Below are positions 1-8,666 of a DNA stretch of 64,000 bases, piece by piece. Origin of the DNA: Cellulophaga sp. RHA19. GTDB lineage: Bacteria; Bacteroidota; Bacteroidia; Flavobacteriales; Flavobacteriaceae. The notes beneath the pieces were generated by a model. That model searched no databases, had not been told where the DNA came from, and saw only the letters and a list, made by a program, of their open reading frames with translations. Location: the NCBI RefSeq assembly GCF_002813425.1, contig NZ_PHUL01000001.1:2301001-2365000 (forward strand), read 5' to 3'. The translations under genes were made by a program, and so were the position numbers. The stretch's first letter is position 1. Every line of letters starts with the position of its first letter.

Positions 1-2
1 TA

Positions 3-887
3 TCTGCGCGTTTTCAGTTAAAGGGCCTAGAACTAGTAAGTATATCTACAACAAATGTTACTTGTGGTTCTGCTACAGATGGTACTGCTACAGTAGCTAT
101 AGAAGGTGGTGCAAAACCATATTCATATGACTGGAGTAATGGTGACACTACTGAAGTAGCAACAAACTTAGAAGCTGGTACGCACAGTGTAATTGTTACA
201 GATGCTTTAGGAAATGAGGTTACTGAAGAATTTAGTGTTACAGCACCAGAGGCAATAACGGTTTCTGTTTCTGACGACACTAAAGTTTACTTAGGTTTTG
301 ACTCTTGTACTACACTAAGTGTTAATAATATTAAAGGTGGTGTAGCTCCTTACAGTTACGAATGGAGTAACGGAGAAACAACACAAGACATAAAAGCGTG
401 TCCTGAGGCTACAACAACATATATTGTAACTGTTACAGATGCTAATGGATGTTCTGCTACTGCAGATGTTACAGTAGAAGTAGAAGATGTAAGGTGTGGT
501 AATGCGTACAGGCCAGGAGTTGAGGTTTGCTACAGAGGAAAATCGTACTGTATGTCTAAATGGGCAGCAGCAGTTTTTATAAAGTATTATGGAGCAACCC
601 TAGGTGCTTGTGATGCAGTAGAGCAGGTGTCTATTACAAATTTAAGATTGTATCCAAATCCGTTCAGAAACTATTTAAATATTCAATTAAATAGTAATAT
701 AGAAACTAGAGCAGACTTTGTTATCTATAACTTTTATGGTAGAAAAGTCTTTAGTTCACAAGAAAAGCTTAGAGCAGGAAAATCTAACTTAACGTACAAC
801 TTAAGTTATTTAAGACGCGGAAAATACTTTTTAAAAGTAAGAGTAAATGGTATAACGCAAAAAGCAAGGTTGCTTATTAAGCGTTAA
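3..887 (+). CDS. 3' end of a T9SS-secreted protein with SprB repeats (partial, runs off the left edge)
   Basis: The frame is open from the window edge, so only about the last 294 codons are present. Two SprB-type repeats are visible (around residues 15-80 and 95-165 of the fragment), each with a PYSYxWSNGxTT core followed by VTVTDAxG. A Cys-rich stretch follows (VCYRGKSYC and LGAC), resembling a degenerate form of the HLnHGD/LGxC segment often placed before the sorting domain of Bacteroidota adhesins. The last ~80 residues are a type A T9SS C-terminal domain, starting LYPNPFRNYLNIQL and ending in a basic tail. Expected fate: export by Sec, crossing of the outer membrane by T9SS, then surface attachment or release. 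The internal ATG at 552 is not the start, because the frame runs through it without a break. Function beyond surface adhesion or structure cannot be told. Confidence 0.85.
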   Translation, partial: SARFQLKGLELVSISTTNVTCGSATDGTATVAIEGGAKPYSYDWSNGDTTEVATNLEAGTHSVIVTDALGNEVTEEFSVTAPEAITVSVSDDTKVYLGFDSCTTLSVNNIKGGVAPYSYEWSNGETTQDIKACPEATTTYIVTVTDANGCSATADVTVEVEDVRCGNAYRPGVEVCYRGKSYCMSKWAAAVFIKYYGATLGACDAVEQVSITNLRLYPNPFRNYLNIQLNSNIETRADFVIYNFYGRKVFSSQEKLRAGKSNLTYNLSYLRRGKYFLKVRVNGITQKARLLIKR

Positions 888-906
888 GCAAATAGTTAAG
901 AAATAT

Positions 907-940
907 AAAAACCCATCAATTTAAATATTGATGGGTTTTT
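907..940. terminator. Bidirectional intrinsic terminator
   Basis: A 13-bp perfect inverted repeat (AAAACCCATCAAT and its complement) around a short AT loop, with A and T runs on both sides. It lies between two convergent genes and can serve both strands. Confidence 0.85.
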
Positions 941-970
941 GCTTTATATAAGTTATTAAATAAGCGGCTA

Positions 971-2314
971 TTAAATACCAGTATAGTTACTTGGTGTAAT
1001 AGCTTTTAATTCAGTTTTAATAGCATCAGAAACTTCTAAAGTATCTATAAAGTTAGCTATAGATTTCTGATTAATTTTTTCGTTTGTCCTAGTTAAACCT
1101 TTTAATGCTTCATAAGGGTTAGGGTAAGCCTCACGACGTAAAATAGTTTGTATAGCCTCTGCAACTACAGCCCAATTGTTTTCTAAATCTTGCTCAAACT
1201 TTTCTTTGTTTAACAATAATTTATTTAATCCTTTTAGAGTAGAACCAAAAGCAATTATAGTGTGTGCAAAAGGTACACCAGCGTTTCTAAGTACAGTACT
1301 GTCTGTTAAATCTCTTTGTAATCTAGAGATAGGTAATTTGGCAGATAAGTGCTCAAAAATGGCGTTAGCTATACCTAAGTTTCCTTCAGAGTTTTCAAAA
1401 TCTATAGGGTTAACTTTGTGTGGCATGGCAGAAGAACCAACTTCACCAGCTTTAATTTTTTGTTTAAAGTAATCCATAGACACATATGTCCAAAAATCTC
1501 TGTCTAAATCTATAATAATAGTATTTATACGCTTAAGCGTATCAAACAAAGCCGCCATATGGTCATAATGCTCTATTTGTGTAGTTGGGAAAGAGTGTTG
1601 TAAGTCTAACTTTTCTTGTACAAACTGTTGTCCAAATGCTCTCCAATCAATATTAGGGTAGGCAACTTTATGTGCATTAAAATTACCAGTAGCACCACCA
1701 AATTTAGCCGCACTTGGTACATCATTTAATAAATTAAATTGTTCTTTTAAACGAACCACAAAAACCTCTATTTCTTTTCCTAAACGAGTTGGAGAAGCTG
1801 GCTGTCCGTGGGTTCTTGCAAGCATAGAAACCTCTGCCCATTCTGTAACTAATTCTTCTAATTTTTCTACAACATCAAAATACATAGGAACGTAAACCTC
1901 GTTCATTGCCTCTTTTATAGAAAGCGGTATAGCAGTGTTGTTAATGTCTTGCGATGTTAAACCAAAGTGTATAAACTCTTTGTATTCTTCTAAACCTAAC
2001 TTGTCAAATTCTTTTTTAATAAAGTACTCAACAGCCTTTACATCATGGTTGGTAACCTTTTCTATTTCTTTAATAGCTTGTGCATCTTCAGTAGAAAAGT
2101 TTTTGTAAATAGAACGTAAGTTTTCAAACAAAGCAGTATCAAAAGATTCTAATTGCGGTAACGGAATTTCGCATAAAGCAATAAAATATTCAATTTCTAC
2201 TCTAACTCTGTATTTTATCAATGCTTCTTCAGAGAAAAAAGGACCTAGAGCATCAACTTTGTTTCTGTATCTTCCGTCTATAGGAGAAATAGCATTTAAT
2301 TGGTTTAAAGACAT
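971..2314 (-). CDS. purB: Adenylosuccinate lyase
   Basis: 447 aa, the usual length of the family. It performs two beta-eliminations releasing fumarate: SAICAR to AICAR in purine synthesis, and adenylosuccinate to AMP. The fumarase/aspartase superfamily signature SSAMPHKVNP lies at residues 294-303 and contains the flexible-loop catalytic serine. TSQDINNTA (120-128) and the RTHGQ histidine near 169 are the other active-site segments. Cytoplasmic homotetramer in known members. It is 122 bp downstream of the HEAT-like gene on the same strand, and convergent with the T9SS protein gene across a shared terminator. guaB at 30.5 kb acts in the other branch from IMP. Confidence 0.97.
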   Translation of the reverse strand: MSLNQLNAISPIDGRYRNKVDALGPFFSEEALIKYRVRVEIEYFIALCEIPLPQLESFDTALFENLRSIYKNFSTEDAQAIKEIEKVTNHDVKAVEYFIKKEFDKLGLEEYKEFIHFGLTSQDINNTAIPLSIKEAMNEVYVPMYFDVVEKLEELVTEWAEVSMLARTHGQPASPTRLGKEIEVFVVRLKEQFNLLNDVPSAAKFGGATGNFNAHKVAYPNIDWRAFGQQFVQEKLDLQHSFPTTQIEHYDHMAALFDTLKRINTIIIDLDRDFWTYVSMDYFKQKIKAGEVGSSAMPHKVNPIDFENSEGNLGIANAIFEHLSAKLPISRLQRDLTDSTVLRNAGVPFAHTIIAFGSTLKGLNKLLLNKEKFEQDLENNWAVVAEAIQTILRREAYPNPYEALKGLTRTNEKINQKSIANFIDTLEVSDAIKTELKAITPSNYTGI

Positions 2315-2436
2315 CTGTTTTTGTATTGATTTTTTAAAAGCAGCAAAGGTAATTAAAAGTTGACTTATATGCCTATTAGTTAAGCTGTTTTATGTATCAG
2401 TTTTAAAACCAAAATAACATCAAACTAAAAAAGGGA

Positions 2437-3000
2437 TTATTTAATTTTTGCCAACGTTAAACGGGCTCTAGCTTTGTATGCTGCAGTTCCTGTATTGTAA
2501 TTTTTTTCTAATACACTACGTAAATCTGGGTGTATCCAGGCATACTTTTTTCCTAGTAGAAATAGGCTTGTCATTGAGTAGGCTTGTGTAGCAACTTTAT
2601 GGTCGCCAATTAACCAGTCAAAACAAGCAGAAGTAATTAGTTCTAGATGTTTAGTTTTGAGTGTTTGTTGAATGGAGTTTTCTTTTTTTGAGAAATATTG
2701 TAACATCAAAATTTCACAAATTTTAGCACAAGGTCTAATACTAGATTCTAATTTTAAAGATTTTAATCCGTTTAAAAATGTAGTAATTACCGGAAAAATA
2801 ATGCTATTATTCTCTTTAAAAGCAAACTCTAATACCCAGGCAGCTTTACAAGAAATAGGATCGTTTACGTTTAAAACAATACTAAGTAAATCTGTAACCA
2901 AACTAGGCTCTTTTAAAATAACACCAGAAATTTGTTGTCTTTTTTCTCTAGAGTGATTTACACTACTTTTTAACCACAAATATAATTCTGTTTTAGTCAC
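2437..3000 (-). CDS. Conserved hypothetical, HEAT-repeat-like helical protein
   Basis: 187 aa, no signal peptide or membrane segment. The sequence looks all-helical with paired amphipathic helices; the segment CKAAWVLEFAFKE near residue 53 is typical of a HEAT/armadillo unit. It may be a small scaffold. No catalytic motif is visible and I do not recognise a characterised homologue. It lies upstream of purB on the same strand, with a 122-bp gap, so co-transcription is possible. Its start is 37 bp from that of the divergent heme-binding protein gene, so the two promoters must overlap. Confidence 0.75.
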   Translation of the reverse strand: MTKTELYLWLKSSVNHSREKRQQISGVILKEPSLVTDLLSIVLNVNDPISCKAAWVLEFAFKENNSIIFPVITTFLNGLKSLKLESSIRPCAKICEILMLQYFSKKENSIQQTLKTKHLELITSACFDWLIGDHKVATQAYSMTSLFLLGKKYAWIHPDLRSVLEKNYNTGTAAYKARARLTLAKIK

Positions 3001-3037
3001 AAAAAATTGTATTTTGCTTGTTATAAATTTTAGATTG

Positions 3038-3511
3038 ATGAAATTACTAAAAAAAATATTACTTGCCTTACTAGTTATTTTAATTGCAATGCAATTTTAC
3101 AGACCAGAAAAAAATAGCTCAGAAACAGATTTAAAAACTGCCTTTTTAACAGAAACAAACCCGTCTAAAGAAGTACAAAAAATACTAGCAACTAGTTGTT
3201 ATGACTGTCATAGTAACACCACAGCATATCCTTGGTATAATAATATTGCGCCAGTTTCTTATTGGTTGTCAGACCACGTAAAAGACGGTAAAAAACATTT
3301 AAATTTCTCTGAATGGGAAAATTACTCCATAAAGAAAAAAGACCATAAACTTGATGAGGTATTAGAAACTGTAGAGAGCGGAGAAATGCCTTTAAAAGAG
3401 TATACTTGGACGCATACCGAAGCTAATTTAACAGAAGCACAAAAACAAGCTTTAATTAATTGGGTTAAAAATACTAGAGCTCTGTATCAATTAAAGTTGA
3501 AACAAGAGTAG
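3038..3511 (+). CDS. Heme-binding domain-containing protein, membrane-anchored (Haem_bd type)
   Basis: 157 aa. One N-terminal hydrophobic segment (residues 5-19) anchors or exports the protein. A c-type heme attachment motif CYDCH is at residues 54-58, followed by WYNNIAPVSYWLSDH. The conserved EMPLKEYTWTH segment may supply the distal methionine. This layout matches the Haem_bd family common in Bacteroidota, whose role is unknown but presumably redox or heme sensing in the periplasm. I chose the ATG at 3038 over the TTG at 3014, because it gives a clean signal sequence (MKLLKKILLALL). The 3' end overlaps the convergent sirtuin gene by 38 bp. Confidence 0.85.
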   Translation: MKLLKKILLALLVILIAMQFYRPEKNSSETDLKTAFLTETNPSKEVQKILATSCYDCHSNTTAYPWYNNIAPVSYWLSDHVKDGKKHLNFSEWENYSIKKKDHKLDEVLETVESGEMPLKEYTWTHTEANLTEAQKQALINWVKNTRALYQLKLKQE

Positions 3512-4166
3512 GTAAGCCATTAACGGCAGTTTTATTTATAATTGTAAGGCTGTCAAAATCACTCTGTTTAATACTTGGGTTGGGATCTATAAAATAAATA
3601 GGAGTACCATTATTTGCATAATGTAATAAACTAGCAGCCGGATATACTTGCATAGACGTACCAATTATAATAAGTATGTCTGCGGTTTTTGTTATTTCTG
3701 CTGCTTTTTGTAATAAAGGAACCTCTTCTCCAAACCAAACAATATGTGGTCTTAATTGCTTGTTTGTTGACGATAAGTTACCTAAAACCAAATCTTTTTT
3801 CCATTCTAGTACCTCATTTTCATTTTTTGTGCAACGTACTTTTAATAATTCGCCATGTAAGTGAACCACGTTTTTGTTGCCTGCACGCTCGTGTAAATCA
3901 TCTACATTTTGGGTAACTACAGTTACATTAAAGTGCTCTTGTAACTTTGTAATAGCTAAATGTGCTTTATTAGGTTTTACGGTTAATAATTGCTTTCTTC
4001 TTTGGTTATAAAAATCTAAAACTAACTCAGGATTTGCAGCAAACCCCTGCGGAGAAGCTACTTGCATAACATTGTGGCCTTCCCACAGACCATCAGCATC
4101 TCTAAATGTTTTAATACCACTTTCTGCGCTAATTCCGGCTCCAGTAAGTAAAACAATGTTTTTCAT
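3474..4166 (-). CDS. cobB: NAD-dependent protein deacylase, sirtuin (class III-like)
   Basis: 230 aa. Sir2 motifs are clear: the NAD-binding GAGISAESGIKTFR at 9-22, TQNVDDLHERAG at 85-96, and the catalytic His in HLHGE at 102-106. Y53 and R56 form the YxxR pair that marks class III sirtuins, which favour succinyl- and malonyl-lysine over acetyl-lysine. The segment that normally holds four zinc-binding Cys contains only one (C112), so the zinc ribbon appears lost. It probably regulates metabolic enzymes by deacylation. The last 38 bp overlap the convergent heme-protein gene. The symbol is by homology only. Confidence 0.9.
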   Translation of the reverse strand: MKNIVLLTGAGISAESGIKTFRDADGLWEGHNVMQVASPQGFAANPELVLDFYNQRRKQLLTVKPNKAHLAITKLQEHFNVTVVTQNVDDLHERAGNKNVVHLHGELLKVRCTKNENEVLEWKKDLVLGNLSSTNKQLRPHIVWFGEEVPLLQKAAEITKTADILIIIGTSMQVYPAASLLHYANNGTPIYFIDPNPSIKQSDFDSLTIINKTAVNGLPTLVSTLIDTEL

Positions 4167-4215
4167 TTGTAATAGTTTTTTATAAAATTAAACTTTTCTT
4201 TTTATATTGGTCTTT

Positions 4216-4878
4216 ATGACAGACACTAAACTATTAACTTATTTAGAAAACATAATAAGCGAAGAACGTAAAGAACGCTTTTTAGACATTTTAAAAGACA
4301 GAACAAATTACATAACAGTAGCTATAGAAGACGTTTTTCAAATGCATAATACCAGTGCAGTTATTAGAAGTTGTGATGCTTTTGGTGTACAAACGGCACA
4401 TTTAATAGAAAGTAAATACAGTGAGCCTTTAGATAAAAATATAGCTATGGGAGCCCAACAATGGGTTAGCACACCAAGATATAATACTACTACAGAGTGT
4501 ATAGATACGCTGCGTAAAGATGGCTACAAAATTATAGCAACTTCTCCGCATACAGACTCTCACTTATTAGACGATTTTAAGATTGATGATAAAATTGCTT
4601 TGTTTTTTGGTACAGAAAGAAGTGGTTTAAGTCAAGAAGTATTAGACAAGGCAGATGGTTATGTAAAAATACCAATGGTTGGTTTTAGTGAGAGTTTAAA
4701 TATATCTGTATCTGCTGCCATAATCTTGCAGCATATGACTACCGAGTTAAAAAAAGAGGTTAAAGATTGGGAGCTTACACCAGAAGAAAAAGTAGCAATT
4801 AGGTTAGACTGGACAAAAAAATCTATAAAAAGTATAGATGATATTTTAGAACGTTATTATAAAGAAAATACACAGTAA
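4216..4878 (+). CDS. TrmH-family 2'-O-ribose RNA methyltransferase (SPOUT)
   Basis: 220 aa. The three SpoU motifs appear in order: NTSAVIRSCDAFGV with the catalytic Arg, then IALFFGTERSGLSQE, then IPMVGFSESLNISVSAAI. The last two form the trefoil-knot AdoMet site. Size and sequence fit TrmH, which methylates the ribose of G18 in tRNA, but an rRNA target cannot be excluded from sequence alone. The ATG at 4216 is chosen over an in-frame TTG at 4207, as family members begin close to MTDxKLLxYL. Divergent from the sirtuin gene with a 49-bp gap. Confidence 0.9.
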   Translation: MTDTKLLTYLENIISEERKERFLDILKDRTNYITVAIEDVFQMHNTSAVIRSCDAFGVQTAHLIESKYSEPLDKNIAMGAQQWVSTPRYNTTTECIDTLRKDGYKIIATSPHTDSHLLDDFKIDDKIALFFGTERSGLSQEVLDKADGYVKIPMVGFSESLNISVSAAIILQHMTTELKKEVKDWELTPEEKVAIRLDWTKKSIKSIDDILERYYKENTQ

Positions 4879-4952
4879 AGCTCTAAAGTATTACCTACAG
4901 TAAGTTATGCTATTTTTTTGTATATTTAATTGCCAACCAAACCTTTAGCAAA

Positions 4953-5480
4953 ATGATGATAGCTGTTTATGTACTAGCCGGTTTAGTAACACTTATAATA
5001 ATTTTAGCAGTAATAGCACCTAAAACATTTAATGTTTATAGGTCTATAGATATACTAAAGCCTAAAGAAGAAGTTTTTAATTATATTTTATTACTAAAAA
5101 ACCAAGAAATATGGTCTCCTTGGGCTAAAAAAGACCCTAATATGGCACGTAAGTACACAGGCACAGATGGTCAAATTGGTTTTGTGAGTTACTGGAACGG
5201 AAATAAAGAAGTAGGAGAAGGTGAACAGGAAATTACCAATATTATTGATGGTGAGCGTATAGAAGGCGAGTTGCGTTTTTTTAAACCATTTAGGACCACC
5301 TCTGATTGTTATTTTAATGTCTATAATTTAGAGGACACAAAAACCAAAGTTACTTGGGGTTTTTCAGGTAAAAATGCATTTCCTATAAGTATTGTTATGC
5401 TTTTTATAAATATGGATAAAGAAGTAGGTAAAGATTTTGAAGAAGGATTATCTGCTTTAAAAACAAAGTTAGAGAGTTAG
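4953..5480 (+). CDS. SRPBCC-family protein (polyketide cyclase-like) with N-terminal membrane anchor
   Basis: 175 aa. One hydrophobic helix (residues 3-22) is followed by a START/Bet v1-like domain: FNVYRSIDILKPKEEVFNYI, then the W-rich stretch IWSPWAKKDPNM and the W-G-F-S-G segment near 133-138. Such domains bind hydrophobic ligands; the ligand here is unknown. The gene starts 74 bp after the methyltransferase and may be in the same transcript. It ends 4 bp from the convergent gene at 5485, leaving no room for a classical terminator. Confidence 0.8.
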   Translation: MMIAVYVLAGLVTLIIILAVIAPKTFNVYRSIDILKPKEEVFNYILLLKNQEIWSPWAKKDPNMARKYTGTDGQIGFVSYWNGNKEVGEGEQEITNIIDGERIEGELRFFKPFRTTSDCYFNVYNLEDTKTKVTWGFSGKNAFPISIVMLFINMDKEVGKDFEEGLSALKTKLES

Positions 5481-5484
5481 TCTA

Positions 5485-6138
5485 TTACTTATTTTTGGCA
5501 CAATCTTCAAGCTTTTTCATTGTTTTTTTAGCAATTTCTATACTTCTTAAGTGGTAGTATTTTTTTGCTTCAGTTAAAGACTCATCTAAAAGTTTAAGCT
5601 CATTTTTTTCATATATAGCTAAGGCTGTAGCATAAGCTTGTTTGCAGTTATCTTTTTCTACCGTCATTGCCATCATAGATTTTTCTACAGGAATTAAAAT
5701 ACTATCTACGGCAGCATAAATTTTAGCATTTTCATTTGCTTTGGTAGTGTTATTAGAGATAGTTTTTTTACTGTAATCTGCTATCTTTTTTATACTAGAA
5801 TTAATGTTTTCTGTAGCACTTTCTAATATTGCTTTTGCCGCAGATAAAGAGGTAGTGTGGGTAACATCTTTTAGTAAATTTAAGCCTTCAGTAATTTCTT
5901 TAGTAGCAGTAGTACACCCACAATCTTTTAATTGTTTGTCTAACTTTTGTAAAGTTTTAATGGCTTTGTAAGTATGAAATTTAACAGTGTTTATATCTTG
6001 AGATTTCTCTGCGTCACTTGTTTGTTTTAATGCAAATCCTAAATTAGAATTTACCAAATCACAAGCAGTATTTGTAACAAAAGAAAACAACAATAAAGCT
6101 GTTAATAGTAGGAATGTATTTTTTACTTTTCGTCTCAT
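5485..6138 (-). CDS. Exported helical protein of unknown function
   Basis: 217 aa with a clear N-terminal signal peptide (RRKVKNTFLLLTALLLFSF, then TNTAC). The Cys after TNTA may be a weak lipobox or simply follow a signal peptidase I site. The rest is helical and lysine-rich, with a CGC pair near 73-75 and further Cys near 166 and 213 that could form disulfides. No catalytic motif is visible and I do not recognise the family. Convergent with the SRPBCC gene, 4 bp apart. Confidence 0.7.
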   Translation of the reverse strand: MRRKVKNTFLLLTALLLFSFVTNTACDLVNSNLGFALKQTSDAEKSQDINTVKFHTYKAIKTLQKLDKQLKDCGCTTATKEITEGLNLLKDVTHTTSLSAAKAILESATENINSSIKKIADYSKKTISNNTTKANENAKIYAAVDSILIPVEKSMMAMTVEKDNCKQAYATALAIYEKNELKLLDESLTEAKKYYHLRSIEIAKKTMKKLEDCAKNK

Positions 6139-6314
6139 TTTTAAGGTTTTGGGGCACCCTTAAGTACAGATTCAGTTGCAAGATAACACCTAATGTATTG
6201 ATAACCTTTTATTATCGTTAAAGAGACAAAAAAACCTATTCATGTGTTATAAAGCAGGAAAACATCAATAAAATATAGTATATTCAGTCTCTTAAAATAC
6301 TAAACCTTACACAA

Positions 6315-7193
6315 GTGCGCAACGTAGATATAAAAAATTACAAGGTAACAGAAGAGGTAAAACTTTCTAATAAACCTACATTAGAAACCTTTGGAAAATC
6401 TGATAAAAAACTAAAGAAAGAGTTAGAAGATATTAGAGAAGAATTAGGCGATTTTCAAGACACATTGTACGCCCACGGTAAATACAGTGTTTTAATTTGC
6501 TTACAAGGAATGGATACTGCTGGGAAGGATAGCTTAATTCGTGAAATTTTTAAAGATTTTAATGCCCGTGGTGTTGTGGTGCATAGTTTTAAAGTACCAA
6601 CAGAATTAGAGCGTAAGCATGACTATTTGTGGAGGCATTACATAGCATTGCCTGCAAAGGGTAAATTTGGGGTTTTTAATAGAACACATTATGAAAATGT
6701 TTTGGTAACGCGCGTACACCCAGAGTATATTATGGGAGAGCATATACCAGGTATACATAGTGTAGATGATATTGATGATGCTTTTTGGGCAAAAAGATTT
6801 GAGCAAATAAATAATTTTGAAAAGCATATAGCAGAAAACGGGACGTTAATTTATAAGTTTTACTTGCATTTATCTAAAGAAGAACAGCGCCAAAGGTTAA
6901 TACGTAGGTTAGATTTAAAAGAAAAAAACTGGAAATTTTCACCTGGAGATTTAAAGGAACGTAAACTTTGGGATACCTACCAACATTGTTATGAGGATGC
7001 AATAAATAAGACTTCTAAAACACACGCGCCTTGGTATGTTGTACCTGCAGATAATAAAAAAGGAGCTAGAGTAGTTGTGGCATCAATATTATTACAAGAA
7101 TTAAAAAAGTATAAAGATATTAAGGAGCCAGAATTAGACGATGAAATTAAGGCTAATCTAGAAATGTATAAAACACAATTAGAATCTGAATAG
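6315..7193 (+). CDS. ppk2: Polyphosphate kinase 2 family protein (polyP:nucleotide phosphotransferase)
   Basis: 292 aa, the normal single-domain PPK2 length. Walker A is QGMDTAGKDSLI (64-75), the lid region has SFKVPTELERKHDYLWR (91-107), and the Walker B region is GVFNRTHYENVLVTRVHPE (119-137). PPK2 enzymes transfer phosphate between polyphosphate and nucleoside mono- or diphosphates; the SFKVP...DYLWR form resembles class III enzymes acting on AMP and ADP. The start is GTG at 6315: an in-frame stop lies at 6276 and no ATG occurs between. The next gene begins 1 bp after its stop, so the two are probably co-transcribed. Confidence 0.92.
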   Translation: MRNVDIKNYKVTEEVKLSNKPTLETFGKSDKKLKKELEDIREELGDFQDTLYAHGKYSVLICLQGMDTAGKDSLIREIFKDFNARGVVVHSFKVPTELERKHDYLWRHYIALPAKGKFGVFNRTHYENVLVTRVHPEYIMGEHIPGIHSVDDIDDAFWAKRFEQINNFEKHIAENGTLIYKFYLHLSKEEQRQRLIRRLDLKEKNWKFSPGDLKERKLWDTYQHCYEDAINKTSKTHAPWYVVPADNKKGARVVVASILLQELKKYKDIKEPELDDEIKANLEMYKTQLESE

Positions 7194-7194
7194 A

Positions 7195-8589
7195 ATGAAA
7201 AAGATAACCTTATTATTCCTTTTTGTTTGTACCACAATTTTAGCACAAACAGAAGATGAAAAACAACTAAGATCTATATATGACGCAGCATTAACAGATG
7301 GTATGGCTTATAATTGGCTAGATCATTTATCTAATCAAATTGGAGGTCGTTTGTCTGGTTCTGTAGAAGCGCAACAAGCTGTAGATTACACTAAAAAAGA
7401 ATTAGAAAGCCTAGGTATAGACCGTGTGTATTTACAGCCAGTTATGGTTCCTAAATGGGTGCGTGGTTTGCCAGAGTATGCAAACATACTGTCTGAAGAT
7501 GGTAGAAGTACAAATGTACCAATTTGTGCCTTAGGAGGTTCTGTTGCAACATCTGCTTTAGGTTTAAAAGCAGATGTGATAGAAGTAAAGGGTATTGAAG
7601 AATTACAAGATTTAGGAAAGGATAAAATAGAAGGGAAGATTGTGTTTTTTAATAGACCAATGAACCCAAAGGATATTGTGACTTTTACCGCATATGGAGG
7701 TTGCGTAGACCAACGTTATTCTGGAGCAGCAGAGGCAGGTAAGTATGGAGCAGTGGGAGTAATTGTTAGGTCTGTTAACTTACGTTTAGATGATTATCCC
7801 CATACAGGTTCTATGAGTTATGGAGATACACCTGTAAAAAACAGAATTCCTGCAGCAGCAATTAGCACCAATGGAGCAGAGCTATTGTCTACAGCCTTAA
7901 AACTAAATCCAAAGACAAAGTTCTTTTTTAAGCAAAATTGTAAACAGTATAATGATGTACAATCTTATAATGTTATAGGAGAAATAAAAGGCAGTACTTA
8001 TCCTAATGAAATTATTGTAGTAGGCGGACATTTAGATTCTTGGGATTTGGGTGATGGTTCTCATGATGATGGTGCAGGAGTGGTACAAAGTATGGATGTA
8101 CTTCGTTTAATAAAGGCATCTGGTTACAAACCAAAACGTACCATAAGAGCTGTATTGTTTATGAATGAAGAAAATGGTTTGCGAGGAGGTAATAAATATG
8201 CAGAAGTAGCTAAAAGTAAAAGAGAAAATCACATTTTTGCTTTAGAAAGTGATGCTGGTGGGTTTTCGCCAAGAGGATTTTCTTTTGACTGTTCCACAGA
8301 GAATTATGAGCAGATAAATAGCTGGAGGAACTTATTTAAACCTTATTTAATTCACTTGTTTGAAAAAGGTGGTAGCGGAGCAGATGTTGGTCCGTTAAAA
8401 AAAGACAATATTGTTTTAGCAGGTTTGCGCCCAGATTCTCAACGTTATTTTGACCATCACCACGCAGCTAATGATACATTTGAGCACGTAAATAAGAGGG
8501 AGTTAGAATTAGGAGCAGCTACAATGACAAGCTTGGTGTATTTGTTTGATAAATACGGTATTGTATCATCAAAAAAGATAAAAGGATAA
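7195..8589 (+). CDS. Secreted M28-family zinc peptidase (carboxypeptidase Q-like)
   Basis: 464 aa with a signal peptide (KKITLLFLFVCTTILAQ). A PA-like insert occupies roughly residues 120-260. The zinc site is GGHLDSWDLGDGSHDDGAG (near 280-298) with its His and Asp ligands, then the NEENG glutamates (near 325), ESDAGG, and a late histidine in FDHHHAANDTFEH. M28 enzymes are di-zinc amino- or carboxypeptidases; this form resembles plasma glutamate carboxypeptidase, which cleaves dipeptides. Located in the periplasm or on the surface. Probably co-transcribed with ppk2 (1-bp gap), although no functional link is obvious. Confidence 0.92.
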   Translation: MKKITLLFLFVCTTILAQTEDEKQLRSIYDAALTDGMAYNWLDHLSNQIGGRLSGSVEAQQAVDYTKKELESLGIDRVYLQPVMVPKWVRGLPEYANILSEDGRSTNVPICALGGSVATSALGLKADVIEVKGIEELQDLGKDKIEGKIVFFNRPMNPKDIVTFTAYGGCVDQRYSGAAEAGKYGAVGVIVRSVNLRLDDYPHTGSMSYGDTPVKNRIPAAAISTNGAELLSTALKLNPKTKFFFKQNCKQYNDVQSYNVIGEIKGSTYPNEIIVVGGHLDSWDLGDGSHDDGAGVVQSMDVLRLIKASGYKPKRTIRAVLFMNEENGLRGGNKYAEVAKSKRENHIFALESDAGGFSPRGFSFDCSTENYEQINSWRNLFKPYLIHLFEKGGSGADVGPLKKDNIVLAGLRPDSQRYFDHHHAANDTFEHVNKRELELGAATMTSLVYLFDKYGIVSSKKIKG

Positions 8590-8614
8590 TAACAAATTCT
8601 TAAACGTCTGGGCT

Positions 8615-8644
8615 TTTGTTAACAAAAAACAATGACTATCTTTG
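8615..8644 (+). promoter_or_regulatory. Promoter of the cyclophilin-FKBP gene
   Basis: TTTG at 8615-8618 and TATCTTTG at 8637-8644, separated by 18 bp. This is a very close match to the Bacteroidota housekeeping promoter TTTG-N19-TAnnTTTG. The gene's ATG lies 22 bp downstream. Confidence 0.75.
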
Positions 8645-8666
8645 CGGCTCATAAAAAATAAGCGAT

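Noticed and set aside
552..887. A separate 111-aa gene starting at ATG 552
   Set aside because: The same frame is open from the window edge with SprB repeats before it, so this is the end of a larger gene.
3474..3511. A frameshift or annotation error where the heme-protein and sirtuin genes overlap
   Set aside because: Both C-termini have normal lengths and sequence; a short tail-to-tail overlap is normal in this compact region.
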